Source of the DNA: Methylocaldum sp002005105
GTDB taxonomy: Bacteria > Pseudomonadota > Gammaproteobacteria > Methylococcales > Methylococcaceae
Length of the DNA: 64,000 nucleotides
Reading direction: 5' to 3'
NCBI RefSeq assembly: GCF_051027545.1
Contig: NZ_CP194902.1
Location: 2,108,001 to 2,172,000, forward strand
Positions 16,733 through 25,969 of the stretch are shown here, in pieces; the stretch's first letter is position 1; every line of letters starts with the position of its first letter. The notes below the pieces were generated by a model that was not told the DNA's origin, searched no databases, and saw nothing but the letters and a program-made list of their open reading frames with translations. A program made the translations under genes and the position numbers.

Positions 16733-17591
16733 TACTGATCAGGCCGACGGAATTCGACGTATGGCACAGCCCAGGCCGGTGCGTGTCTTGGCGGTGAGCA
16801 GCGGCAAGGGCGGGGTCGGCAAAACCAATGTCGCCGTCAATCTCGGGGTCAGCCTATCCGAGCTCGGTCGGCACGCGGTTCTGCTGGATGCCGATTTGGG
16901 ACTCGCAAACGTCGACGTGCTCCTAGGTTTGCAGCCCAAATTCAATCTGTCCCATGTGTTGAGCGGCGAGCGCAGTTTGGACGAAATCCTCGTAGAAGGG
17001 CCGTCGGGGCTGAAGATCGTGCCGGCCTCGTCCGGTATTCAGCGCATGTCGGAGCTTACCACTGCGGAACAGGCCGCCGTGATTCGCGCCTTCGGGGAGA
17101 TGAACCAGGACATCGACGTGCTGCTGGTCGACACGGCAGCGGGTATTTCGGGGGGGGTGGTCAACTTCGCGCGCGCCTGCCAGGACATCATTCTGGTGGT
17201 GTGCGACGAGCCTACGTCGCTTACCGACGCTTATGCCTTCATCAAATTGCTGAACCGGGACTACGGCGTTCATCGGTTCCAAATCCTGCCCAATATGGTC
17301 CAGGACTATCAACAGGGTCAGGCGTTGTTCGGCAAGCTGTGCCGGGTGACGGACCGCTATCTCGACGTGACGCTCGATCTATTGGGCGTGGTTCCTCGCG
17401 ACGAGCAATTGAGAAAGGCGGTTCAAAAGCAAACTCCGGTGGTCGTCGCCTATCCGCACAGCAAAGCGGCGCGGGCGTTTCGCGCCTTGGCGCTGAAAAT
17501 GGATGCCTTGCCGATTTCCGGCCAAGCCAGTGGGCGGCTGGAGTTTTTCGTAGAGCGGATGATTCAGTACCACAGCGCAGCAGCCTTATGA
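16719..17591 (+). CDS. fleN: Flagellar number regulator FleN/FlhG (MinD-like ATPase)
   Basis: MinD/ParA-type ATPase that limits flagellar number; in Pseudomonas it antagonises FleQ, and in Vibrio it antagonises FlhF. The deviant Walker A motif KGGVGKT is at residues 30-36, preceded by VRVLAVSSG, and the Walker B segment VLLVDTAAGIS is near residue 134. A C-terminal amphipathic helix (LEFFVERMIQYHS) would bind membrane. There are 290 residues. Two in-frame ATGs (16719 and 16725) are close together. The stop overlaps fliA by four bases. Confidence 0.95.
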   Translation: MRMFDTDQADGIRRMAQPRPVRVLAVSSGKGGVGKTNVAVNLGVSLSELGRHAVLLDADLGLANVDVLLGLQPKFNLSHVLSGERSLDEILVEGPSGLKIVPASSGIQRMSELTTAEQAAVIRAFGEMNQDIDVLLVDTAAGISGGVVNFARACQDIILVVCDEPTSLTDAYAFIKLLNRDYGVHRFQILPNMVQDYQQGQALFGKLCRVTDRYLDVTLDLLGVVPRDEQLRKAVQKQTPVVVAYPHSKAARAFRALALKMDALPISGQASGRLEFFVERMIQYHSAAAL

Positions 17592-18367
17592 GCGGCATCG
17601 CCTTGTACGCATCGGTACAGGCGCCCGGATTGGACGCCATCGTGGGGCAGCACGCGTCACTGGTCAAACGGATTGCCTATCATCTCATGAGCCGGCTGCC
17701 GTCCAGCGTGCAAGTGGAGGACTTGATCCAGGCCGGCATGGTGGGCTTGCTGGAAGCAGCCCGCCAGTACGATCACGCTCAGGGCGCGAGTTTCGAAACC
17801 TATGCCGGGATCCGGATCCGCGGCGCGATGCTGGATGAGCTGAGGCGCTACGATTGGACGCCGCGCTCGGTTCATCGCAAGGCGCGTGATGTGGCTGAAG
17901 CAATGCGTAGCATCGAGGCCAGGACCGGACGCGACGCCCGAGATGCGGAAGTCGCCGAGCATTTGGGACTGTCGCTCTCCGAATACCATCAGGTTCTTCA
18001 CGATAGTTTGAGCTGTCGCATGTTCAGTTTCGAAGAGTTGTTGGAGGCCGGCGATTCGGCTTTGGACGACTGTGCGGATTCGGCCGCGCCTCCGGTCGAG
18101 GTATTGACCCAGTCCGGATTTGCCGAGGCTTTGGCGAACGCGATCGCGGGATTGCCGGAGCGCGAGCGCTTGGTGATTTCGCTCTATTACGAAGAGGAAC
18201 TCAACCTGCGCGAAATCGGCGAAGTGCTGGGGGTCAGCGAGTCCCGAGTGTGTCAATTGCAAAGCCAGGCCATGTTGCGCCTTAGGGCGAGAATGCAAGG
18301 CTGGCTGGATGCGGAGCAATCCGCCGGAGCCCGTTCGAAGGGAAGGCGAAAAGCCGCGCAAGTCTGA
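17588..18367 (+). CDS. fliA: Flagellar sigma factor sigma-28 (FliA)
   Basis: Directs RNA polymerase to late flagellar and chemotaxis promoters. Region 2 has RIAYHLMSRLPSSVQVEDLIQAG and YAGIRIRGAMLDELRRYDW, both diagnostic of FliA. Region 3 contains RKARDVAEAMRSIEARTGR and region 4 ends in the helix-turn-helix NLREIGEVLGVSESRVCQL. There are 259 residues from the ATG at 17588, which overlaps the fleN stop. A longer in-frame extension back to 17201 lies inside fleN and is not real. Confidence 0.96.
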   Translation: MSGIALYASVQAPGLDAIVGQHASLVKRIAYHLMSRLPSSVQVEDLIQAGMVGLLEAARQYDHAQGASFETYAGIRIRGAMLDELRRYDWTPRSVHRKARDVAEAMRSIEARTGRDARDAEVAEHLGLSLSEYHQVLHDSLSCRMFSFEELLEAGDSALDDCADSAAPPVEVLTQSGFAEALANAIAGLPERERLVISLYYEEELNLREIGEVLGVSESRVCQLQSQAMLRLRARMQGWLDAEQSAGARSKGRRKAAQV

Positions 18368-18420
18368 GGCCCCGATGAATCGATAATAAAAAATGGTTAA
18401 CCGGAACGAGGTGAGCGTCC

Positions 18421-18807
18421 TTGAACAAGAACATGAAAATCCTGGTTGTGGATGACTTTTCCACCATGCGAAGGATCATCAGAAACCTGCTGCGGGAGCT
18501 CGGGTTCAACAATATTTTCGAAGCCGACGACGGGCAGAGTGCTCTGCCCAAATTGCAGTCGGGGGGAATCGATTTTCTGATCACCGATTGGAATATGCCC
18601 GGAATGACGGGTATCGATCTGCTGCGCGCAGTACGCGCCGATCCGAACCTGGCTCAGTTGCCGGTGTTGATGGTGACCGCCGAGGCGAAGCGGGACCAGA
18701 TCGTGGAGGCGGCGCAGGCCGGTGTAAACGGCTATGTGATCAAGCCGTTTACCGCGGCCACCCTGCAAGAGAAGATCGAAAAGATCTTCGAACGCCTGGA
18801 AGCCTGA
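18421..18807 (+). CDS. cheY: Chemotaxis response regulator CheY
   Basis: Single receiver domain that binds FliM when phosphorylated by CheA. The acidic pocket D11/D12, the phosphoacceptor D56 (in LITDWNMPGM) and K108 (in VIKPFT) are present, numbered from the TTG at 18421. That TTG has a gaggtg ribosome-binding site at a usable distance; the ATG at 18433 gives a protein starting MKILVVDDFS and is also possible. It heads the chemotaxis part of the cluster, with cheZ 21 bases downstream. Confidence 0.95.
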   Translation: MNKNMKILVVDDFSTMRRIIRNLLRELGFNNIFEADDGQSALPKLQSGGIDFLITDWNMPGMTGIDLLRAVRADPNLAQLPVLMVTAEAKRDQIVEAAQAGVNGYVIKPFTAATLQEKIEKIFERLEA

Positions 18808-18828
18808 TCGAACCTTTGGGGGCGGCTA

Positions 18829-19566
18829 ATGATTGACAAGCAACCGTCCGCCGACGGGCGGATCGAACAGGCCCGCGAACTTCTGGCGGCATTGGAGCGC
18901 GGCGACGACGAGTCGGCCGACCGTATCCTCGATGATATCGGCCGCGTCCGGGAAACCCTGATGTTTCAGGAAGTCGGCAAGTTGACCCGCCAGCTCCACG
19001 ACACGCTGGCGAATTTTTCCCTGGACGAAAGAATCGCGGATCTCACGGAGAAAGAAATTCCCGACGCCAAAGAGCGCCTCAACTACGTCATCACCATGAC
19101 CGAGCAGGCGGCGAACACCACCTTGAATGCAGTCGAATCCATCTTGCCGTTCGCCGAAAGTCTTCGCGAGCAGTCGAACGAACTCAGCGCCCAGTGGCAA
19201 CGCTTTCGCCAGCGGGAAATGCCTTATGAGGAATTCAAGTCCCTGACTCAAGACCTGGCGCAGTATTTCGACGTTTCCGCGGGGCATTTGCAGACCATTC
19301 AGCATAGTCTCACCGAAGTGCTCATGGCGCAGGGATTTCAGGATCTCACCGGCCAGATCATTCGGCGCGTGATCAAGCTCGTTCAGGATCTCGAGCACAG
19401 TCTGGTCGAATTGATCCGAATTTCCGGACGGCGCTTCAAGCCCTCCGGCGATAGCGTGCCGGAAACCAAATCGGAACCACTCGGCCCGGCTGTTCCGGGG
19501 GTGGACAAGAATACCGTGCAGAATCAAGACGACGTGGACAGTTTGCTGTCGAGTTTGGGTTTCTGA
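18829..19566 (+). CDS. cheZ: CheY-P phosphatase CheZ
   Basis: Removes phosphate from CheY-P. The catalytic segment QGFQDLTGQIIRRVIKLV places the active Gln at about residue 176, matching E. coli Q147. The protein is predominantly helical, and the C-terminal tail DDVDSLLSSLGF is the CheY-binding peptide typical of the family. At 245 residues it is of ordinary length. cheA starts 12 bases after its stop. Confidence 0.95.
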   Translation: MIDKQPSADGRIEQARELLAALERGDDESADRILDDIGRVRETLMFQEVGKLTRQLHDTLANFSLDERIADLTEKEIPDAKERLNYVITMTEQAANTTLNAVESILPFAESLREQSNELSAQWQRFRQREMPYEEFKSLTQDLAQYFDVSAGHLQTIQHSLTEVLMAQGFQDLTGQIIRRVIKLVQDLEHSLVELIRISGRRFKPSGDSVPETKSEPLGPAVPGVDKNTVQNQDDVDSLLSSLGF

Positions 19567-19578
19567 AGGTAAGGCGCA

Positions 19579-21795
19579 ATGGCGATCGATCTCGATGACG
19601 AAATCGTTCAGGATTTCTTGGTAGAAGCCGGGGAAATACTGGAAAAGCTCAATGCTCAACTGGTCGAGCTTGAGCAGTCGCCGGACGATTACGATTTATT
19701 GAACGCCATTTTTCGCGGTTTTCACACCGTGAAGGGTGGAGCGGGGTTTCTCAATCTTGTCGCCTTGGTCGACGTTTGCCACAACGCCGAAGACGTATTC
19801 AACGTGCTTCGACAAGGCGAGCGGCGCGCCGACCCGGCCTTGATGGACGTCATTCTGGAAGTATTGGACGTCGTCAACGCCATGTTTCGGGACATCCGCT
19901 CCGGACACGATCCCGAACCGGCCGACCCGTCGCTGATCGATCGGCTGAAAGTTCTCGCCCAGCCGGGAAGCGATTCTACTCTTGTCCCGCCGGCTCCGGC
20001 GTCGGTGGAGCCCGAATCCGTTTCGGCGGCCGAACCCGAGAGGCTTCCGTCCGCGATGAATGTTGTGGAACAGGCGCTCGCGGCGATGCTGGAACCCGGC
20101 CAAGATGACGATCCGGCCGAGGCGGAATTCGAACCGTTGCCGGATGCGGCGGAGGAGCCGAGCCGGCCCTCGCCCGTCTCGGCGGTTGACTCGAACGGCT
20201 CGACTTCGGACGAAATCACCGAAGAAGAATTCGAGCGTCTGCTGGACGAACTTCACGGAAGGGGCAAGCATGGCGGTGTGCCCGATGCGCCAGCGCTAAA
20301 CACTCCGAATGCCAAATCGCATGATGACATCACCGAGGAAGAATTCGAGCGCTTGCTGGATGAACTCCATGGCAAGGGCAAGCACACCGGCATGCCGAGC
20401 GCCGTGGTTCCCGAGGCGCCGAGACCTGTAGCCGAAAGTGATCGCATCACTGAGGAAGAATTCGATCGCCTGCTGGACGAGCTTCATGGCAAAGGCCAGC
20501 ATGGTGGCGTACCGAAGCAGGAGAGCGCGCGTCCAGCGGCTCTGTCTTCGGCACCTACGGAAGCGCGCAGCGCGACAAGGGAACCGGCCAAGACCGTCAA
20601 ACCACAGGCGGCCGCGGCAGTTGAAACCACGGTCCGCGTCGATACCCAGCGTCTCGACGAGATCATGAACATGGTCGGCGAGCTGGTCTTGGTTCGCAAC
20701 CGCTTTCAAACCCTCAAGATCGCGCTCAATGACGAAGAGATTGCCAAGGCGGTCGCCAACCTGGACGTGGTGACCTCGGATCTCCAGCTGTCCGTCATGA
20801 AGACGCGCATGCAGCCCATCAAAAAGGTATTCGGCCGCTTTCCCCGCGTGGTGCGGGATTTGGCCAGAAGCCTCAACAAGGAGGTGCAGCTCGAGTTGCG
20901 CGGCGAAGAAACCGATCTCGACAAAAATCTTGTCGAGGCCTTGGCAGATCCATTGGTGCATTTGGTTCGCAACGCGGTCGATCACGGCATCGAGACCCCC
21001 GGGGAGCGGATCGCAGCGGGTAAGCCGCGCGAGGGCTCGGTCGTTCTGACCGCGTCTCAGGAGGGCAATCATATCGAATTGACCATCGAGGACGACGGCA
21101 AAGGCATGGATCCGGACGTGCTCCGGCGCAAGGCCGTGGAAAAGGGACTGATGGACCAGGAGAGCGCCGCCCGCCTGGACGACAAGGATTGTTACAACTT
21201 GATTTTCATGCCCGGCTTTTCCACCAAGTCCGAGATTTCCGATATCTCCGGACGAGGTGTCGGCATGGATGTGGTAAAGACCCGAATAGCCCAGATGAAC
21301 GGCTCGGTAGCCATCGATTCGAGCAAGGGAAAGGGCAGCCGCATCACCATCAAATTGCCGCTGACTTTGGCCATCATGCCGACTTTGATGGTCAAGCTGA
21401 ACAATCAACCATTCGCTCTTCCGTTGGCGAACGTCGTCGAAATCCTAGACCTCGACCTCACGAAGTCCAATACGGTCGATGGGCAGTTGGTGGTGCTGGT
21501 CCGGCAGCGCGCGTTGCCATTGTTTTATCTCAAGGAATGGCTGGTTCCGGGCTACCGGCATGATAGAAATCAGGACGGGAAATGCGGCCATGTAGTGGTG
21601 GTGAATGTCGGGGGACGACATGTCGGCTTCGTGGTCGATCATTTGGTCGGACAGGAAGAAGTCGTCATCAAGCCTTTGGGGGCGAAACTCCAAGGGGTAT
21701 GCGGAATGGCCGGTGCGACGATTACCGGCGACGGAAAAATCGCCCTCATTCTGGATGTACCCGGTTTGATGAAACGGTACGCCTCCTTGCATTAA
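19579..21795 (+). CDS. cheA: Chemotaxis histidine kinase CheA
   Basis: Phosphorylates CheY and CheB in response to receptor signals. Domain order: Hpt domain with phosphorylated H49 (in FRGFHTVKGGAGFL), a long acidic linker, the dimerisation helices (VDTQRLDEIMNMVGELVLVR), the ATPase domain (LVRNAVDHGIE, then EDDGKGMD and GRGVGMDVVK), and a CheW-like P5 domain. No separate CheY-binding P2 domain is evident. In its place the linker has three near-identical repeats beginning at residues 212, 249 and 288 (ITEEEFERLLDELHGKGKH). Similar acidic repeats occur in other polar-flagellate CheA proteins. There are 738 residues. Confidence 0.96.
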   Translation: MAIDLDDEIVQDFLVEAGEILEKLNAQLVELEQSPDDYDLLNAIFRGFHTVKGGAGFLNLVALVDVCHNAEDVFNVLRQGERRADPALMDVILEVLDVVNAMFRDIRSGHDPEPADPSLIDRLKVLAQPGSDSTLVPPAPASVEPESVSAAEPERLPSAMNVVEQALAAMLEPGQDDDPAEAEFEPLPDAAEEPSRPSPVSAVDSNGSTSDEITEEEFERLLDELHGRGKHGGVPDAPALNTPNAKSHDDITEEEFERLLDELHGKGKHTGMPSAVVPEAPRPVAESDRITEEEFDRLLDELHGKGQHGGVPKQESARPAALSSAPTEARSATREPAKTVKPQAAAAVETTVRVDTQRLDEIMNMVGELVLVRNRFQTLKIALNDEEIAKAVANLDVVTSDLQLSVMKTRMQPIKKVFGRFPRVVRDLARSLNKEVQLELRGEETDLDKNLVEALADPLVHLVRNAVDHGIETPGERIAAGKPREGSVVLTASQEGNHIELTIEDDGKGMDPDVLRRKAVEKGLMDQESAARLDDKDCYNLIFMPGFSTKSEISDISGRGVGMDVVKTRIAQMNGSVAIDSSKGKGSRITIKLPLTLAIMPTLMVKLNNQPFALPLANVVEILDLDLTKSNTVDGQLVVLVRQRALPLFYLKEWLVPGYRHDRNQDGKCGHVVVVNVGGRHVGFVVDHLVGQEEVVIKPLGAKLQGVCGMAGATITGDGKIALILDVPGLMKRYASLH

Positions 21796-21819
21796 GCCTA
21801 GGACAACTAAGAGGTTTTC

Positions 21820-22869
21820 ATGACGATCAGGGTTTTGGTGGTGGATGACTCGGGCTTCATACGCCGCAGACTGACCGAAATCCTCAACGCCGATGGCGAC
21901 ATGGAGGTCGTAGGAAGCGCCGCCGACGGCGCCGAGGCCGTGCAAAAGGCGGCATCCTTGAATCCGGACGTCATCACCATGGACGTGGATATGCCCGTAA
22001 TGGATGGTATTACCGCGGTGCGCGAGATCATGAAAGATCGGCCCACGCCGATTCTGATGTTTTCCGCGTCCACCAAAGCGGGCGCCAAGGCTACCTTGGA
22101 TGCTCTCGAGGCCGGCGCAATGGACTTCATGCCCAAACAATTGCAGGAAATCAGCGGAGACCAGGACTTGGCCAAGCGCATTTTGCGGCGGCGCGTTCGC
22201 GATTTGGCCGAGCATGCGGGGAGGCTGAGGCGGCTCCGTCGGCCATCGAGGCCTGTCGCCGCTCCGGTCGTTGCCCGGCCTCCGGCCGCCAAAGCGCAAC
22301 TTCGGGATTTCCGTTTGCTGGTCATCGCCGCTTCTACCGGCGGCCCGGTGGCTATCCAGAAAGTTCTGACGCAAATTCCGGAGACCGCGTCGGTCCCCAT
22401 TCTTTTGGTCCAGCACATGCCGGGAAATTTCACCGGCAGCTTTGCCGAACGCCTGGATCAGCTTTGCCGAATTCGGGTCAAGGAGGCCCAGAACGGCGAC
22501 GAACTGCGACCCGGTGTCGCTCTTCTGGCGCCCGGCGGCTTTCAGTTGGAGCTGAGCGAGCACGGGGCGCGGAAAACCGTCGTCGTTCGGGAGAGCGGAA
22601 GCGGGGAACATTTTCGTCCCAGTGCCGATGTCACGTTTAGCTCCATAGCCAAGAACATGCCCGGCAAGGTTCTCGCCATCGTGCTGACCGGCATGGGATC
22701 GGACGGAAAGCTCGGAGCGGAAAAATTGAAAGCCAAGGGCGCGGCCATCTGGGCCCAGAACGAGCAGAGTTGCGTCGTTTACGGCATGCCGAAAGCGATC
22801 GTCGAAGCTAACCTGGCCGATTGCATCTACGATCTCGATGAAATGGCCGGCGAATTGAAGAATCTTTAG
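21820..22869 (+). CDS. cheB: Chemotaxis receptor methylesterase CheB
   Basis: Demethylates and deamidates chemoreceptors. The N-terminal receiver domain has D55 as phosphoacceptor (in ITMDVDMPVM). The C-terminal esterase has the catalytic triad S172 (AASTGGPVA), H199 (VQHMPGNF) and D295 (TGMGSDG). Both domains are complete in 349 residues. No cheR is in the window, so the matching methyltransferase must lie elsewhere, as in Pseudomonas. Confidence 0.96.
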   Translation: MTIRVLVVDDSGFIRRRLTEILNADGDMEVVGSAADGAEAVQKAASLNPDVITMDVDMPVMDGITAVREIMKDRPTPILMFSASTKAGAKATLDALEAGAMDFMPKQLQEISGDQDLAKRILRRRVRDLAEHAGRLRRLRRPSRPVAAPVVARPPAAKAQLRDFRLLVIAASTGGPVAIQKVLTQIPETASVPILLVQHMPGNFTGSFAERLDQLCRIRVKEAQNGDELRPGVALLAPGGFQLELSEHGARKTVVVRESGSGEHFRPSADVTFSSIAKNMPGKVLAIVLTGMGSDGKLGAEKLKAKGAAIWAQNEQSCVVYGMPKAIVEANLADCIYDLDEMAGELKNL

Positions 22870-22871
22870 GC

Positions 22872-23615
22872 ATGGACCCTTTAAGCATTATCGGAGTCAC
22901 TCTCGGGCTCGCCGCCGTTCTAGGCGGCAATTGGCTCGAGGGTGGGCATATCCAGTCACTGCTGAACGGCCCGGCGATAGTGATCGTGTTCGGCGGTACG
23001 CTGGGTGCGACCATGCTGCAAACGCCGCCGGCAGCGTTTTTCTATGCCGTCAAAATGCTCAAATGGGTCTTCATGACGCCGCCGATAGATCATAAGGAAC
23101 AAATCAAGAAAATCGTCAGCTGGAGTGCCTTGGCGCGGCGGGAAGGTCTGCTCGGCTTAGAGACCTTCATCAGCGCCGAGAAAGAACCGCTGGCGAAGAA
23201 AGGGCTTCAGTTGCTGGTCGACGGCAACGAGCCCGAGGCCATAAGGGACAGCTTGGAGGTGGAAATATACGCTCGCCAGCAGCGGGATTTGGGCGCGGCC
23301 AAGGTATACGAGGCGATGGGCGGCTACGCGCCGACCGTGGGAATCATCGGCGCGGTCATGGGGTTGATTCACGTGATGCAGAATTTGTCCGACCCCAGCA
23401 AGCTGGGGAGCGGCATCGCGACGGCATTCGTGGCGACGATTTACGGCGTCGGTCTCGCCAATTTGATCGTTCTTCCCATCGCCAACAAACTGAAATCCCG
23501 AGCACAGGCCAATAACCAGGCGCGGGAACTGATTCTGGAAGGAATCATTTCGATCGCGGAAGGCGAGAACCCGCGGAATATCGAAATGAAGCTGACCGGT
23601 TTCCTAGACGGATGA
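22872..23615 (+). CDS. motC: Flagellar stator protein MotC (MotA family)
   Basis: Channel subunit of a MotA-type stator. Four hydrophobic segments are visible: near the start (IIGVTLGLAAVLGGN), about residue 33 (PAIVIVFGGTLGATML), and a pair in the second half (APTVGIIGAVMGLIHVMQN, then GIATAFVATIYGVGLANL). A charged cytoplasmic loop separates them. The 247-residue size and the position after cheB match MotC of Pseudomonas, which forms a second stator set with MotD. It is followed by motD after seven bases. Confidence 0.93.
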   Translation: MDPLSIIGVTLGLAAVLGGNWLEGGHIQSLLNGPAIVIVFGGTLGATMLQTPPAAFFYAVKMLKWVFMTPPIDHKEQIKKIVSWSALARREGLLGLETFISAEKEPLAKKGLQLLVDGNEPEAIRDSLEVEIYARQQRDLGAAKVYEAMGGYAPTVGIIGAVMGLIHVMQNLSDPSKLGSGIATAFVATIYGVGLANLIVLPIANKLKSRAQANNQARELILEGIISIAEGENPRNIEMKLTGFLDG

Positions 23616-23622
23616 CTAACGT

Positions 23623-24516
23623 ATGTCGCGGCGGAAGCATTCGGAAGAAGAGCATGTGAACCTGGAGCGCTGGCTGGTTTCCTATGCCGATTTCATTACA
23701 CTTTTGTTTGCGTTTTTTGTCGTCATGTATGCAATTTCTTCGGTCAACGAAGGCAAGTATCGGGTGTTGTCGGAGTCGCTTTCCGCGGTGTTCAAGGAGC
23801 CGGGGAAGGAGCACAACCTCGGGCATACGCTGGAGCCGATTCAATTCGGCCAGTTGAAGAAAGGACAAGACCTTTTGGGCGAACCCGCGGCGTCGGACGG
23901 TTCGGCATCGTCCCAGGACAAGACTCGGCCGATGCCGGAGAATCTCGATGCGGAATACGCCCAGCTCGAGAGCCTGGCGGATCAGATCGAAGCGGCTTTA
24001 TCGCCGTATATTCAGGACGATTTAGTTGCCGTCAAACGCCATGAGCTGTGGGTGGAGGTCGAAATGAAGAGCGGGATGTTTTTCTCCAGCGGCAAAGCCG
24101 AACTTTCTAAGGAATCGCTGCCCATACTTTACCGAATGTCCGAAATTTTCCGCGAAATCGACAACACCATTCACGTCGAGGGTCATACCGATAATCTGCC
24201 GATCAACACTCCCGAATTTCCTTCCAACTGGGCCTTGTCGTCCGCCCGCGCCGCCGTGGTGGTCAACCAATTGATGAGCAACGGCATCGATCCGCGCCGC
24301 ATGGCGGCGATAGGCTACGGCGAGCATCATCCGATTGCCGACAACAGGACGGAGGAAGGACGCTACCAAAATCGGAGAGTGGTCATCGTTCTGATGTCCC
24401 ACGGAGCGGCTCGTTACAAGCTTTCTTCCGGGGACCGAATTGAGGATTTCGGCGCTTCGCAAAAGCCGGTGTCTACGGAAGCGCCCATCACTCCGACGGA
24501 GGTTTCGAAGCCATGA
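23623..24516 (+). CDS. motD: Flagellar stator protein MotD (MotB family, OmpA-like)
   Basis: Peptidoglycan-anchoring partner of MotC. The N-terminus RWLVSYADFITLLFAFFVVMYA contains the single membrane helix with the proton-accepting Asp (in SYADF). The periplasmic domain has the OmpA-like signature HVEGHTDNLPINTPEF and NWALSSARAAVVV. The 297 residues end in a Thr/Pro-rich tail. Its stop overlaps parC by four bases, which ties stator and array-positioning genes into one unit. Confidence 0.94.
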   Translation: MSRRKHSEEEHVNLERWLVSYADFITLLFAFFVVMYAISSVNEGKYRVLSESLSAVFKEPGKEHNLGHTLEPIQFGQLKKGQDLLGEPAASDGSASSQDKTRPMPENLDAEYAQLESLADQIEAALSPYIQDDLVAVKRHELWVEVEMKSGMFFSSGKAELSKESLPILYRMSEIFREIDNTIHVEGHTDNLPINTPEFPSNWALSSARAAVVVNQLMSNGIDPRRMAAIGYGEHHPIADNRTEEGRYQNRRVVIVLMSHGAARYKLSSGDRIEDFGASQKPVSTEAPITPTEVSKP

Positions 24517-25316
24517 GAATCTGGGCCGTATCCAACCAGAAAGGCGGCGTCGGCAAGACCACGACAGTCGTTACCTTGGGGGGGATTCTCGCGTCGCGGG
24601 GGTACCGAACTTTATTGATCGATCTCGATCCGCACGGTTCGCTGACCAGCTATTTCCGAATGAACCCGGATCAAATCGATGTCAGCGTCTACAACCTGTT
24701 TCAAGACGCAATTGCCAAGAAAAGCTTGCTTCCGGGTCCTTATATCGCCTCTACGGATTTCGAAGGGCTGTCGGTACTGCCGGCCTCGACCGCTATCGCG
24801 ACCGTAGAGCGGCAGGGGGGCGCCGGCGGCATGGGGCTGGTAATTGCCAATAGTCTGGCAGCCGTTCGGAAGCAGTACGATTTCGTGCTGATCGACAGCC
24901 CACCCATGCTGGGTGTGCTGATGGTGAACGCACTAGCCGCCTGCGAACATTTGTTCATTCCGGTGCTGTCCGAGTTTCTCGCGCTCAAAGGGCTGGAGCG
25001 CATGCTGCACACCCTGGAAATGATCGGTAAGTCTCGGAAAACGCGATTGGATTACACGGTCGTTCCCACTTTGTTCGATCGGCGTACCCGCGCGTCGATA
25101 CAAACCCTCAGGGTGATGCGCGAGCGTTATGGGGATCAGGTCTGGGATTCCGTGATTCCGGTCGATACCCAGGTGCGGGAAGCGAGCGACGCCGGAATTC
25201 CGCTGTCTTATTACATGCCCAAGGCCAAGGCTGTCATCGCCTACACCGAACTGCTCGAGCATATGTTGTCGCAAAATCGATCACGCTCGGTCGAGCCGGC
25301 TTTGGCAACCGCATGA
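24513..25316 (+). CDS. parC: ParA-like ATPase ParC for polar chemotaxis-array positioning
   Basis: ParA/Soj-type ATPase with the deviant Walker A KGGVGKT at residues 10-16 and Walker B FVLIDSPPMLGVLMV near residue 125. There is no N-terminal DNA-binding domain and no parB beside it, so it is not a chromosome- or plasmid-partition protein. In Vibrio and Pseudomonas the homologue between the mot/che genes and a CheW-like gene is ParC, which keeps chemotaxis arrays at the cell pole. Gene order motD-parC-parP-cheW is the same here. Confidence 0.88.
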   Translation: MRIWAVSNQKGGVGKTTTVVTLGGILASRGYRTLLIDLDPHGSLTSYFRMNPDQIDVSVYNLFQDAIAKKSLLPGPYIASTDFEGLSVLPASTAIATVERQGGAGGMGLVIANSLAAVRKQYDFVLIDSPPMLGVLMVNALAACEHLFIPVLSEFLALKGLERMLHTLEMIGKSRKTRLDYTVVPTLFDRRTRASIQTLRVMRERYGDQVWDSVIPVDTQVREASDAGIPLSYYMPKAKAVIAYTELLEHMLSQNRSRSVEPALATA

Positions 25317-25948
25317 AAGCCGATCGCCTAGCCCGAAGCACAACGGGATGGCAGGATCAAGTACTCCTTTTCTATCTGCGGAGCCTGCTGAATCAAACCT
25401 ACGGCCAGTCGGAAGCATTGCCGGCCGAGCGCACGGATTCCGATTCGGTAACGGCATCCCAGCCCGTCCTGTCTGCCCCTGCGGCTTTGCCCGACTGGGC
25501 GCAATCGGAATTTCAAGTGGTTTATTTTCGAATCGGTCATGCGGTTCTTGCCGCGCCGTTGACCGAGGTGAGGAGAATCGAACGCCTTGACGATTCGACG
25601 CGAGTGACGGTCTTGCCGGGAAAGCCAGATTGGTTTCAAGGGCTGACCCGATTTCAGGGCGAGATCATTCAACTGGCGGACACGGAGCTTCTCATAGGCG
25701 GCAAGCGTTCCATCTCCTTAGAAGACTCCCATCGTCATGCCTTATTGCTCAATGAAGGGCGGTGGGGGTTGGTGTGCGGCGAGATCGTCGATATGGTCCG
25801 GCTGCGCGAAAGCGATGTCCGCTGGCGCGTAAACCGATCCCGGCGAGCATGGGCGGCCGGCACGATTATCGATCGCTTATGCGTGCTGGTGGATCCGCAC
25901 AGCCTGATTCCGGCCGGCCGATCCAAAAATCTGAGAGTTTTACGATAA
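25313..25948 (+). CDS. parP: CheW-like array adaptor ParP
   Basis: ParP links ParC to the CheA/receptor array. The N-terminal 65 residues are low in conservation. The C-terminal part resembles CheW: FQVVYFRIGHAVLAAPLTEV, WFQGLTRFQGEIIQLADTE, GLVCGEIVDMVRLRESDVRW. This is the array-integration domain described for ParP. The ATGA overlap with parC supports a functional pair. Automated annotation might simply call it a chemotaxis protein CheW; the separate standard CheW follows. Confidence 0.82.
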   Translation: MKADRLARSTTGWQDQVLLFYLRSLLNQTYGQSEALPAERTDSDSVTASQPVLSAPAALPDWAQSEFQVVYFRIGHAVLAAPLTEVRRIERLDDSTRVTVLPGKPDWFQGLTRFQGEIIQLADTELLIGGKRSISLEDSHRHALLLNEGRWGLVCGEIVDMVRLRESDVRWRVNRSRRAWAAGTIIDRLCVLVDPHSLIPAGRSKNLRVLR

Positions 25949-25969
25949 TGCTAGAGGCGAGAGGGTAAT

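Noticed and set aside
17201..17587. N-terminal extension of fliA
   Set aside because: Lies inside fleN in another frame; FliA similarity begins right after the ATG at 17588.
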